From NCBI GenBank assembly GCA_045531585.1, contig JAZSEH010000032.1, positions 1-10,420 of the forward strand: 10,420 bases of DNA. Direction: 5' to 3'. Numbering within the stretch: the stretch's first letter is position 1; the number at the start of each line of letters is the position of its first letter. Shown here one piece after another: positions 1 through 7,717 of the stretch. Below the pieces are notes generated by a model that saw nothing but the letters and a program-made list of their open reading frames with translations, was not told where the DNA came from and did no database searches. Position numbers and translations under genes: made by a program. The DNA comes from SIG587 sp045531585 (lineage in GTDB: Bacteria > Bacillota > Clostridia > Oscillospirales > Acutalibacteraceae).

Positions 1-45
1 ATTCATTGCAATGATGTCGGTGTAAATAATCAGAGATTATTTACA
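1..45 (+). repeat. Terminal direct repeat, copy 1
   Basis: These 45 bases are identical, in the same orientation, to 10376-10420. They contain the 12-base palindrome and the first 11-bp hairpin of the hairpin-rich element. The repeat may be longer than 45 bp, because the window ends at this point. It could mark circular closure, an assembly overlap, or two copies of a dispersed repeat. Confidence 0.97.
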
Positions 46-113
46 TAAAACCGCTACACTTAGCGGTTTTTCGAAAAGCTTTGATTGAAAGCTTTTCGAC
101 TACCGATTATCAT

Positions 114-119
114 TATAAT
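114..119 (+). promoter_or_regulatory. Possible -10 box for the rlmB operon
   Basis: A perfect TATAAT lies 45 bases upstream of the rlmB start codon, at the outer edge of the hairpin-rich repeat. A transcript starting about 7 bases downstream would have a leader of roughly 39 nt containing the rlmB ribosome site. No convincing -35 hexamer is found at 16-18 bp spacing, where the sequence is only a T-rich stem arm, and there is no extended TG. It is the only good -10 match I see before rlmB. Confidence 0.35.
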
Positions 120-164
120 ATGTTTATCTATATGCTACGAAAAGAAAAGAGGGTTTTATCCGCT

Positions 165-932
165 ATGGAAAACCGTAATATAAAAGAAGAAAACGAGCAG
201 GAGCAAAACATAATAGTTGGCCGAAATCCTGTTATGGAAGCTGTGCGCTCAGGCCGTGAAATTGACCGCTTGCTGGTTGCCCACGGTGCCGCAGGCGGCA
301 GTGTTGCCGCTATAATAGCCAAGTGCAGTGCAAGAGGTATTTTAATCAAAGAGGTCTCGACACAGAAGCTTGACTACCTTTGCGGTCACGCTAACCATCA
401 GGGTGTTGCGGTTATGTTTGCCCAGCACGAATACAGCAGCGTTGAGGATATATTAACCTGCGCTAAGGAGCGAAACGAGGCGCCCTTTATAATAATTTGC
501 GACGAGATTGAGGACCCACACAACTTAGGCGCAATAATCAGAACTGCCGAAGCCTGCGGTGTACATGGAATAATAATTCCCAAAAGGCGAAGTGCCTCCC
601 TTAATGCCACCGTTGCCAAATCTGCAAGCGGCGCCCTTGAATATATGCGCGTGGCAAGGGTAACTAATATATCAAACGAAATTGAGTCACTTAAAAAGCA
701 GGGCGTTTGGGTATTCGGGGCCGATATGGACGGACAGGATTACACCCTAACCGATTATTCGGGTCCCTGCGCCATTGTTATAGGAAACGAGGGCAATGGA
801 ATAGGACGACTGGTGCGAGAAAAGTGTGACGGCATTATCTCGCTGCCTATGAACGGAAAGATAAATTCACTTAATGCATCGGTAGCCGCAGGGGTGCTTA
901 TGTATGAAGTGGTTCGCAGCCGCAAAAAATAA
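165..932 (+). CDS. rlmB: 23S rRNA (guanosine-2'-O-)-methyltransferase, TrmH/SpoU family
   Basis: SPOUT-superfamily enzyme that methylates a ribose 2'-OH using S-adenosylmethionine. RlmB modifies a guanosine in domain V of 23S rRNA, although close paralogues act on other sites. The 255-residue product has the usual two parts. The N-terminal L30e-like substrate-binding domain (about residues 15-105) opens with IIVGRNPVMEAV, typical of RlmB. The knotted SpoU domain follows, with motif 1 DPHNLGAIIRTAE (N120, R126), motif 2 IVIGNEGNGI (E209) and motif 3 INSLNASVAAGVLMYE (N234, S235, N237). All catalytic motifs are present and the length is normal. The ATG at 165 is chosen because AGAGGG at 148-153 precedes it by 11 bases. 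An in-frame TTG at 81 would add 28 unrelated residues coded by repeat DNA. It is the first gene of the operon and ends 19 bp before the next start. Confidence 0.93.
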   Translation: MENRNIKEENEQEQNIIVGRNPVMEAVRSGREIDRLLVAHGAAGGSVAAIIAKCSARGILIKEVSTQKLDYLCGHANHQGVAVMFAQHEYSSVEDILTCAKERNEAPFIIICDEIEDPHNLGAIIRTAEACGVHGIIIPKRRSASLNATVAKSASGALEYMRVARVTNISNEIESLKKQGVWVFGADMDGQDYTLTDYSGPCAIVIGNEGNGIGRLVREKCDGIISLPMNGKINSLNASVAAGVLMYEVVRSRKK

Positions 933-951
933 TTTTTTCAGGTGAAATATA

Positions 952-3771
952 ATGGGTTGGTTTTCTAAAAAGAAAAACGATGATTATTTAGACATAATTG
1001 AAGAGGAGTTAAACGAGGAGGAGTCCTTCTACGTGCCCTTTGGTCAACCAAACGACGGCAAGGTTCAACCAAGCCACGTTCTCACGGCACAGGAGGTAAA
1101 GCATACTCAGGATGACTCTATACCTATGGAAAACGGGCAGGCTGTCCTTAGTCCCCTTGAGGTGTTAAAGAGCCGCGTGATGCAGCAGGCTGCTGAAAAG
1201 CAGGCCCAGCAGGAGGAGCAGCTTCGCATTCAAGAAGAAAAACAGCGTGCCGCCAAGGCCGAGGCCGAGAGAAAGGCCGCAGAAGAGGCAAAGCGCATTG
1301 AGGAAGAGCGAATTGCTGCACAAAGACAGGCTGAGCTTCAGGCTATGAAGGCCGCTGAGGCCGCCGCAGAAAAAGCCGCTGAGGAGGCCGCAAGAGCGGC
1401 GGCTCAGGAAAGGCTGGAAAAGGTTATGGAGGCGGCTCCTGCCGTTAAACCACAGGAGGAGGTTTCACCTGCGACTGTAAAAGCTCCCGACAGCGTTCCC
1501 GATTTAAACTTTGATGATATAGGTACCGCTCCTACTACTAAAGAGGAGGAGATACCTGCAGAACCTGCACCCCGCAGAACTAATCTTCTTGAAAAGTGCA
1601 CACCCTTTATAATTGATGATGAAGGAAACAGTGCCGCAGAGGAAAAGCCTGCCTACACCTTAGAAAGCGTGGAAAGCATTTTAGGCATTCCCGAAAAGGA
1701 AAAGGAGGAGCCTGCTGAGGAAAAAACTGTTTTCCACAGTGAGGGCATTACCCTTGATAAAACGGAAAAAAACCACGAAAATCCCATAATAAACTCCGAA
1801 ACCATTGTTATGGAGCGAAGCGCCTTTATGTCCCATGGTGTAGTTTCCGATATTGACTCAGAAGGGGCAGAAAAACATACCAACCCTGCAGAGCTTTCTG
1901 CCACAGCCGCCTTCACAAAGCGTTTTGACCCCATAGCAGGAAAAGCGGGAATAAACACCGCAACCTTTACCCGTGTTCACGACCTGACCTCAGGTATTGC
2001 CGATGCCACCGAAAAACAGGAGGCAGAGGAGAGAATGCTTGAGGATATATTCGGAAGTGATGCTGAGGAGGAGTTTGAGCCAAAGGATGAATACCTGTGC
2101 TACTCCGACGCAAAGCGTATTGGCAAAGGACTGAAAATTTCAAAGCGAAACTCCTTTTACGGTACGGCAGTTTCCTTTGTTTGCCTTGTTTTAGCAGGTA
2201 TTTTCTCTCTGCCTGCCATAGTTACCGCCTTTAGCGGTGCTCCTATGGTTCACGCCATTATACAGTGCTGCTTTGCTGGAATTGCTTTTCTTTCAAACCT
2301 TTCGGTTTTTAAAAGCATTATTACGCTGTTTAAAAAGCATACCTCCCCCGACGTGGCCGTGCTTTTTGCGGTGATTCTTGGGGCGGTGTGCATTGCCCTT
2401 GATTTTGAGGCAATAACAAACCTTTGCTATATCTGCCTGCTTATGTGCTTTATTCTGTTCTGCCGAAGCGCCTGTGTTTTCAGCAGGGCATCCTATATGT
2501 TAAGCAATTTCAGGTTTATAGCATCCACCAAAAAGAAAAATGCCGTTACCCTTATTGACGACCGTCCCACCACCCTTTCCATGGCAGGCGGCTCTATTGA
2601 CGGGGACGTGCTTGTTGCCGCAACACGACGTGTAACCAACGTAACGGATTTTATGAAAAATGCCGAGGCACCCACACAGTTTGAGGGAAGGTTTAAGATT
2701 ATATTTATATTTTTCCTTATAGCGGCTGTGCTTTGCGGCTTTGCAGGCGGTATGACGGGAAGCAGCGCAAACGCACTTTACTGTGCCTTCTCTGTTATGG
2801 CGCTGCTTTGCGCCCCTACACTTATAATGTGTGATATTATGCCCCTTAAATATGCGGCCAAAAAGCTTAACCGCCGTGGCGCTATGATATCAGGCAAGCC
2901 TGCCCTTAATAAGCTGGAAATGGCTAATGCCTGCGTGATGCGCTCCTCCGACTTCTTCCCGAAAGGAACCGTTACCCTTCATAATCTTCAGGTACTTTCC
3001 GATAATAGCATTGACCGAACTCTGCTTGAAGCGGCAGCGGTTACCGCCGCTCTTAAAAGTCCCCTTGCCGACATATTATGCGATATAGCCTGCAATGGAG
3101 ATGCCTCTGCCCTGCCCCAGTGTGATTCGGTTAAATATGAAAATAAAATGGGCATTTCAGGCTGGGTAGGTAACAATCGTTTGTTTATTGGAAACTATGA
3201 CCTGCTTGAGGCGCACGGTATAACACCTCCTGATTTTGAGGTGGTTAAAAAGATACTGCGCAATGGCTACTTCCCTGTTTTTGTGGCCTGTAATCAAAAG
3301 GCGTGTGCCATGCTCAGTGTTAAATATAACGTAAATTATTCGGTAGCCAAAGAGCTTGCACATATATGCAATGCAGGTATAACTCTGCTTGTGAACAACT
3401 GTGATGCAAACCTTAGTGAGGAAATGTTGTGTGACTACTTTGGTCTTTATCCTGATAGTATTCACATTATGAATGACGCAGGTATTCATATGTTGAAAAA
3501 CCGTATAAACTACGTTGAGAGCTGTGCCGCTCCTGCGGTACACACTGAACAGCCTGCAGTACTTCCCACCATACTGCATACTGCAATTAAAGCCAAGCGG
3601 GCTATAGCAGTTCTGCGCGTGTTGCATATTGTTTTTGCTGTCCTTGGAGTGCTTGCTATAACATTTCTTTCATTTAATCGGAGTGATGTAACCGTAAACG
3701 GCTTGTATATACTTATATATGAGGCGGCGGTATCCCTTATTGCCTGGATAATAGGGCTTATATCCAGATAA
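952..3771 (+). CDS. Large membrane protein: degenerate (pseudo) P1B-type ATPase with N-terminal coiled coil
   Basis: The 939-residue product has two halves. Residues 1-400 are soluble and highly charged: an acidic start, an Ala/Glu/Gln/Lys coiled coil at about 70-160, then low-complexity acidic linkers. From 404 on it follows P1B heavy-metal ATPase topology. Four helices (about 404-427, 432-455, 467-483, 488-504) come before a short actuator-like region (about 505-580), two helices (582-600, 608-630) before a cytosolic region (640-860), and two at the end (884-906, 915-937). Local matches include LLCAPTLIMCDIMPLKYAAK (618-637) at the CPC helix, GAMISGKPALNKLE (643-656) before the P domain, SPLADIL (703-709) at the N-domain HP motif, and GISGWVGNNRLFIGNYDLL (734-752). 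The catalytic residues are missing: DKTGT becomes RSSDFFPKGT (664-673), TGES is absent, TGD becomes VNN (814-816), and GDGxND is not found. Active ion pumping is therefore unlikely; a scaffold, sensor or regulatory role is inference. The start has AGGTGA six bases upstream. The homology call is by eye. Confidence 0.72.
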   Translation: MGWFSKKKNDDYLDIIEEELNEEESFYVPFGQPNDGKVQPSHVLTAQEVKHTQDDSIPMENGQAVLSPLEVLKSRVMQQAAEKQAQQEEQLRIQEEKQRAAKAEAERKAAEEAKRIEEERIAAQRQAELQAMKAAEAAAEKAAEEAARAAAQERLEKVMEAAPAVKPQEEVSPATVKAPDSVPDLNFDDIGTAPTTKEEEIPAEPAPRRTNLLEKCTPFIIDDEGNSAAEEKPAYTLESVESILGIPEKEKEEPAEEKTVFHSEGITLDKTEKNHENPIINSETIVMERSAFMSHGVVSDIDSEGAEKHTNPAELSATAAFTKRFDPIAGKAGINTATFTRVHDLTSGIADATEKQEAEERMLEDIFGSDAEEEFEPKDEYLCYSDAKRIGKGLKISKRNSFYGTAVSFVCLVLAGIFSLPAIVTAFSGAPMVHAIIQCCFAGIAFLSNLSVFKSIITLFKKHTSPDVAVLFAVILGAVCIALDFEAITNLCYICLLMCFILFCRSACVFSRASYMLSNFRFIASTKKKNAVTLIDDRPTTLSMAGGSIDGDVLVAATRRVTNVTDFMKNAEAPTQFEGRFKIIFIFFLIAAVLCGFAGGMTGSSANALYCAFSVMALLCAPTLIMCDIMPLKYAAKKLNRRGAMISGKPALNKLEMANACVMRSSDFFPKGTVTLHNLQVLSDNSIDRTLLEAAAVTAALKSPLADILCDIACNGDASALPQCDSVKYENKMGISGWVGNNRLFIGNYDLLEAHGITPPDFEVVKKILRNGYFPVFVACNQKACAMLSVKYNVNYSVAKELAHICNAGITLLVNNCDANLSEEMLCDYFGLYPDSIHIMNDAGIHMLKNRINYVESCAAPAVHTEQPAVLPTILHTAIKAKRAIAVLRVLHIVFAVLGVLAITFLSFNRSDVTVNGLYILIYEAAVSLIAWIIGLISR

Positions 3772-3793
3772 TTCCATATTTTAAGGACGAAAC

Positions 3794-3803
3794 AGAGGTG
3801 ATC
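3794..3803 (+). promoter_or_regulatory. Strong Shine-Dalgarno for a TTG start
   Basis: AGAGGTGATC is nearly a full complement of the 16S rRNA 3' end. Its GAGGTG core sits seven bases before the TTG at 3808. No ATG or GTG lies nearby in this frame, so this site decides the start. A strong site paired with a weak start codon is a common compensation. Confidence 0.8.
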
Positions 3804-3807
3804 TTTA

Positions 3808-5004
3808 TTGTCAGATTCTAAAACGGCCTTTCAAAGATTCTTTTCAAAGGATGAAAATCTAATATATCTGCTTGTACTTAGCATATTTACTCATTATATA
3901 GTGACGGGTGCCGTAATGGTTTTCTGTGCGGGATTCTTCCTGATTAGAAAAAGATCACGACGAGCTATCTTTGCTCAAAAGTACGGCTACGTGGGCTATG
4001 CCTTCTGCCTGCTCACCGCCGTGGTTGCACTTATCTGCAAAAACTACGTGGGTGCGCTGTGCTCCCTTGGAGCCTTTGTGATTTTTGTTGTTGGCATACA
4101 CGCCCATAACGTAATGACCAAAAAAAGCTATGAAATTACCCTTAATATCTGCTGTGCCTGCGGTGCCCTTACCGCTGTAGCGGTTATTGTAGAAAAGCTT
4201 ATCTTCTTAAAGGTGCCCCATTATTATTGTAAAGCCGGCTTTTTTAACTCAAACTATCTTGCAACCACACTTTCTGCGGTGGTTATAATATGTGCCTATA
4301 AGGTAATTACCCGACACGGAAATATATTTTATTTTTATGCAATAGCGGCCCTTTGTGCGGTTGGAATGTATCTTTCAGGCAGTATGTTTATATGGGTAGA
4401 GCTGCTTATAGGCGTTTCTGTACTCCTTTCCCTGACCCGCAGACATAACCTGCTTAGTATATTTTTAATACTTGTGGCCTTTGCCTGTGCCATAGTTTAT
4501 TTTGTCCCCGAAATATTCCCAAGATTTGAGCAATCGGGACAAACCACTTATAACCGTATACTTATTTGGGAATTCAGTCTTCATTCCCTTAAAAGTTCAT
4601 TGCTTTTCGGGCACGGCTTTTTATCTTATATGCACCTGATACAGGGTGTTCCCGGTGCATATTTTACAACCCACGCACACAACGTAATTTTGGAGCCACT
4701 GCTAAGCTTTGGTATAATTGGCTCGGCAATGCTGCTTATATTCCTTTTTCTTTACTACCGCAAGTTGCTGGTTTGCAAAAGCTTTTTGCGGCACTCCCAC
4801 ATAAACGCACTCGTACTTAGCCTTACTGCGGCGGTGCTTGTTCACGGACTTATTGATATGACTATGCTGTGGATACAAACAGGTATGTTGTATGCAATAG
4901 TTATGTCCGGCGTTGGTGCAGAGGAAAAGCTTCTGGCAGAGTTCAGAGAAAAGGCAAAAATAAAGGAAGAAATCAAAAAAGCTTTCACAGAAGAGGAGAG
5001 TTAA
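3808..5004 (+). CDS. O-antigen ligase / Wzy-like polytopic membrane protein
   Basis: The 398-residue protein has about ten hydrophobic segments from residue 17 to about 380 and a short charged cytosolic tail ending in KEEIKKAFTEEES. The signature of the O-antigen ligase/polymerase (Wzy_C, WaaL) family lies in the C-terminal half: YNRILIW (R250, W254), then the large extracytoplasmic loop with FGHGFLSY and TTHAHNVILEPLLSFGIIGS (H289, H291, N292). Family members transfer or polymerise undecaprenyl-linked glycans outside the membrane. A Gram-positive cell has no O-antigen, so the acceptor here is unknown; a wall polymer, capsule or glycoprotein is possible. No other glycan gene is in the window, which is odd because such proteins usually sit in polysaccharide clusters. 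The TTG start is set by the strong ribosome site just upstream. The 3' end of this gene carries the ribosome site of metG, five bases away, which suggests translational coupling. Confidence 0.8.
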   Translation: MSDSKTAFQRFFSKDENLIYLLVLSIFTHYIVTGAVMVFCAGFFLIRKRSRRAIFAQKYGYVGYAFCLLTAVVALICKNYVGALCSLGAFVIFVVGIHAHNVMTKKSYEITLNICCACGALTAVAVIVEKLIFLKVPHYYCKAGFFNSNYLATTLSAVVIICAYKVITRHGNIFYFYAIAALCAVGMYLSGSMFIWVELLIGVSVLLSLTRRHNLLSIFLILVAFACAIVYFVPEIFPRFEQSGQTTYNRILIWEFSLHSLKSSLLFGHGFLSYMHLIQGVPGAYFTTHAHNVILEPLLSFGIIGSAMLLIFLFLYYRKLLVCKSFLRHSHINALVLSLTAAVLVHGLIDMTMLWIQTGMLYAIVMSGVGAEEKLLAEFREKAKIKEEIKKAFTEEES

Positions 5005-5009
5005 ATATT

Positions 5010-6932
5010 ATGGAAAAACAAAAATTTTACATTACAACGGCTATTGCTTACGCTTCAAGCAAGCCCCATATTGGCAATGCCTATGACATTGTTCTTGCAG
5101 ATATGATTGCTCGTTATAAGCGGGCACAGGGCTTTAACGTTTTCTTTATGACCGGTTCTGACGAGCACGGTCAGAAGATTGAGGAGAAGGCAAAGGCTCA
5201 GGGCATTTCCCCTAAGGAATACGTTGATGCCGCCGCCGCTCAGATAAAGGCGGTTTGGAACAGCATGAACACCACCTATGATAAATTCATCCGTACCACC
5301 GATGCAGACCACGAGGCGGCTGTTTCTGCCATATTCAAAAAGCTTTATGAGCAGGGTGACATTTACAAAAGTGAGTACGAGGGCAAATATTGCGTTCCTT
5401 GTGAATCCTTCTTTACCGAATCCCAGCTGGTGGACGGAAAGTGTCCTGACTGCGGCAGAGAGGTTACCGATGCAAAGGAGGAGGCCTATTTCTTAAGGCT
5501 TAGCAAATATCAGGACAGACTTATGAAATATTTTGAGGAGAATCCTGATTTTATTCAGCCCGAATCCCGCAGGAACGAGATGATTAACAACTTCTTAAAG
5601 CCCGGCCTTTCCGACCTATGTGTTTCCCGTTCCTCCTTTAAGTGGGGTATTCCCGTAGAATTTGACAACAAGCACGTTATATACGTATGGCTTGATGCCC
5701 TTTCCAACTATGCAACGGGTATAGGCTATAATCCCAACGGCTCAACCCAGCAGTATAAAAAATACTGGCCTGCCGACCTTCACGTTATAGGTAAGGATAT
5801 AGTTCGTTTCCACACCATTTATTGGCCCATTATACTTATGGCCCTTGGTGAGCCATTACCCAAGAAGGTGCTGGGACACCCATGGGTGCTTGTGGGCGAG
5901 GATAAGATGAGCAAATCCAAGGGTAATACCATTTATGCCGATGAGCTGGCAAACCGCTTTGGTACCGATGCGGTAAGATATTATCTGCTGTCCGAGGTTT
6001 CCTTTGTTAATGACGGCAGCATTACCCACGAAAGCTTTATAGCAAAATACAATACCGACCTTGCCAATACCTACGGCAACCTTGTAAACCGTAGCATTGC
6101 AATGACCAACAAGTATTTTGGCGGTAAGGTATGTGCAAAGGGCTATACCAATCAGTTTGACAATGAACTGCGCCAGGCAGCAAAGGCTGCAGTAGAAAAG
6201 TATACTGCCGCTATGGATACCTACCATAATGCCGATGCCTGTGATGCGGTGCTTAACCTTGCCAAGCGCTCCAACAAGTATATTGACGAGACTATGCCCT
6301 GGGCCCTTGCCAAGGATGAGGCACAGAAGGATTACCTTGAGGACGTGCTTTATAATCTTCTTGAGTGTATTCGTATAATCGGTATTCTTCTTGCTCCCAT
6401 TATTCCCGAAGCATCTGCAAAAATAGCCGAACAATTAAAGGAAAACTGCACCGATACCAATTTTGGCGCCGTAAAGGAATACAGTGTTGGTGAGGCTTCT
6501 CCCCTGTTTGCACGTCTTGATGCTGAAAAGGTGCTGGCTGAGCTTGCAGCCGAGGCTGAGGCTAAGCTTGCCGAGAAAGCAAAGGCAGAAAACGTTGCCA
6601 CCATTGCGCAGATAGGTATTGAGGACTTTGCCAAGGTAGAGCTTAAAACCGCCAAGATAACCGATTGTGAGCCTATTAAGAAGGCTAAGAAACTTTTAAA
6701 GCTCACCCTTGACGACGGTAGCGGAATCCCACGCACAGTTGCATCGGGTATTGCAAAATGGTATAAGCCCGAGGACCTTATAGGTCATACCGTTATTGTG
6801 GTTTCTAACCTTAAGCCTGCAGTTCTTTGCGGTGTTGAATCCAACGGAATGATACTTGCCGCAGACGTAAGTGAGGATGACGTTAAGGTTATTTTTGCCG
6901 ATAATATTCCTGCAGGCAGTAAGGTACGCTAA
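5010..6932 (+). CDS. metG: Methionyl-tRNA synthetase
   Basis: Class Ia aminoacyl-tRNA synthetase that charges tRNA-Met in the cytoplasm, supplying both initiation and elongation. The 640 residues hold the expected parts: the HIGH-type motif as HIGN (20-23) within YASSKPHIGNAYDIVLAD; a zinc knuckle with C128, C131, C145 and C148 (CxxC twice); VWLDALSNY in the catalytic core; and KMSKSKGN (299-306). An alpha-helical anticodon-binding domain follows, then an Ala/Glu-rich linker (about 515-533) and a C-terminal EMAP/Trbp111-like tRNA-binding domain (about 536-640), which usually supports dimerisation and tRNA binding. All key motifs are intact. The ATG at 5010 is chosen because AGGAG lies at 4994-4998 and the protein then begins with the usual MEKQKFYITTAIAYASS. 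An upstream in-frame extension to 4869 would overlap the previous gene. The stop codon overlaps the tatD start as TAATG. Confidence 0.97.
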   Translation: MEKQKFYITTAIAYASSKPHIGNAYDIVLADMIARYKRAQGFNVFFMTGSDEHGQKIEEKAKAQGISPKEYVDAAAAQIKAVWNSMNTTYDKFIRTTDADHEAAVSAIFKKLYEQGDIYKSEYEGKYCVPCESFFTESQLVDGKCPDCGREVTDAKEEAYFLRLSKYQDRLMKYFEENPDFIQPESRRNEMINNFLKPGLSDLCVSRSSFKWGIPVEFDNKHVIYVWLDALSNYATGIGYNPNGSTQQYKKYWPADLHVIGKDIVRFHTIYWPIILMALGEPLPKKVLGHPWVLVGEDKMSKSKGNTIYADELANRFGTDAVRYYLLSEVSFVNDGSITHESFIAKYNTDLANTYGNLVNRSIAMTNKYFGGKVCAKGYTNQFDNELRQAAKAAVEKYTAAMDTYHNADACDAVLNLAKRSNKYIDETMPWALAKDEAQKDYLEDVLYNLLECIRIIGILLAPIIPEASAKIAEQLKENCTDTNFGAVKEYSVGEASPLFARLDAEKVLAELAAEAEAKLAEKAKAENVATIAQIGIEDFAKVELKTAKITDCEPIKKAKKLLKLTLDDGSGIPRTVASGIAKWYKPEDLIGHTVIVVSNLKPAVLCGVESNGMILAADVSEDDVKVIFADNIPAGSKVR

Positions 6933-7717
6933 TGGATATTGCCGTTAGAAGGAACAGTATTTTTGACTCCCACGCTCATTATAATGATGACCGCTTTGAG
7001 AATCCTGAAGCATTGCTTTCTGAACTTAATGAAAAATGGGGTGTTGGAGGCATAATAAACTGTGCCGTAGATATCCCCTCCGCCCTATCCTGCCTTGAGT
7101 TTTCGAAAAAATTTGATTTTTGTTATACCGCCGCAGGCTTTCACGCAGGTGATTTGCCTGAGGGTGAGGTAAATGAAAATCTTACACAGCTTGAAAAACT
7201 GATAAGCGAAAACAACATTGTTGCAGTGGGCGAAATAGGCCTTGACTACTACTGGGACGTAAGCTTTAAGGATAAGCAGCTTGTATACTTTGAGGAACAG
7301 GTAAAGCTTGCCAATAAATTAAAGCTTCCTGTAATAGTGCACGACAGGGATGCCCACGCCGATACTCTTGATATACTGAAAAAGCATAAACCCAAAGGTG
7401 TTGTGCACTGCTTTTCAGGCAGTGTGGAGATGGCAAGGGAAATAGTAAAGCTTGGTATGTATATAGGCATTGGCGGTGTGCTGACCTTCAAAAATGCAAA
7501 AAAGCTTTGCGAGGTAGCGCGGGAGATTCCCCTTGAAAGAATACTCCTTGAAACCGATGCGCCCTATATGGCGCCTGAGCCACACAGAGGAAAAAATTGC
7601 CATTCGGGATATATTGCATACACTGCAAAAAAGCTTGCCGAAATTAAGGGTTTAGATATACAGGATATAATTGATATTGCGGCAAATAATACTAAGGAGC
7701 TTTTCGGCATCAAATGA
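6932..7717 (+). CDS. tatD: TatD family metal-dependent DNase
   Basis: Amidohydrolase-fold TIM-barrel nuclease of the TatD family. Members are divalent-metal-dependent 3'-5' exonucleases or AP endonucleases linked to DNA repair and turnover; the name TatD does not imply a role in Tat export. The 261-residue length is typical. Metal and active-site motifs are in order: FDSHAHYND (D12, H14, H16), VGEIGLDYYWD (E101), IVHDRDAH (H137), VVHCFSGS (H159) and LLETDAPYMAPEPHRGKN (E207, D209). The start codon shares one base with the metG stop, and a weak AAGG precedes it, so translation is probably coupled to metG. A metG-tatD pair is a conserved arrangement in Firmicutes. The 3' end overlaps the next gene by four bases (ATGA). 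Confidence 0.95.
   Translation: MDIAVRRNSIFDSHAHYNDDRFENPEALLSELNEKWGVGGIINCAVDIPSALSCLEFSKKFDFCYTAAGFHAGDLPEGEVNENLTQLEKLISENNIVAVGEIGLDYYWDVSFKDKQLVYFEEQVKLANKLKLPVIVHDRDAHADTLDILKKHKPKGVVHCFSGSVEMAREIVKLGMYIGIGGVLTFKNAKKLCEVAREIPLERILLETDAPYMAPEPHRGKNCHSGYIAYTAKKLAEIKGLDIQDIIDIAANNTKELFGIK

Larger units (their letters stand above)
1..119. repeat. Hairpin-rich repeat, left half-element
   Basis: This gene-free stretch upstream of rlmB is almost entirely inverted repeats. A 12-base palindrome, tcattgcaatga, lies at 3-14. An 11-bp perfect stem follows at 21-31/35-45 (loop aga), then a 10-bp stem at 47-56/61-70 (loop cact, followed by a T run) and a 12-bp stem at 71-82/88-99 (loop gattg). The run ends at the palindrome ATTATAAT (112-119). 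The second hairpin could act as an intrinsic terminator for whatever lies upstream. The arrangement mirrors that of 10281-10420 in order and spacing, so I read it as half of a dispersed, MITE- or REP-like palindromic element. That family assignment is inference; the stems are read directly from the sequence. Confidence 0.75.

Noticed and set aside
47..70. Riboswitch or T-box leader before rlmB
   Set aside because: Only simple short hairpins are present, with no conserved aptamer or T-box core, and the same design occurs at the other end of the window.
81..164. In-frame TTG extension of rlmB by 28 residues
   Set aside because: It is coded by the hairpin repeat, has no ribosome site, and adds residues unlike RlmB; the ATG at 165 has AGAGGG upstream.
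3157..3627. 156-codon open frame on the minus strand within the pseudo-ATPase gene
   Set aside because: It has no start context, no recognisable domain, and the plus-strand protein over this stretch shows P-type ATPase N-domain similarity.
4869..5009. In-frame upstream extension of metG by 47 residues
   Set aside because: It lies inside the previous membrane gene in another frame, and MetG family proteins begin at the MEKQKFYIT stretch, which has its own ribosome site.
5856..6434. 192-codon open frame on the minus strand within metG
   Set aside because: It is antisense to a fully conserved synthetase gene, has no ribosome site and resembles no family; it mirrors the codon bias of metG.
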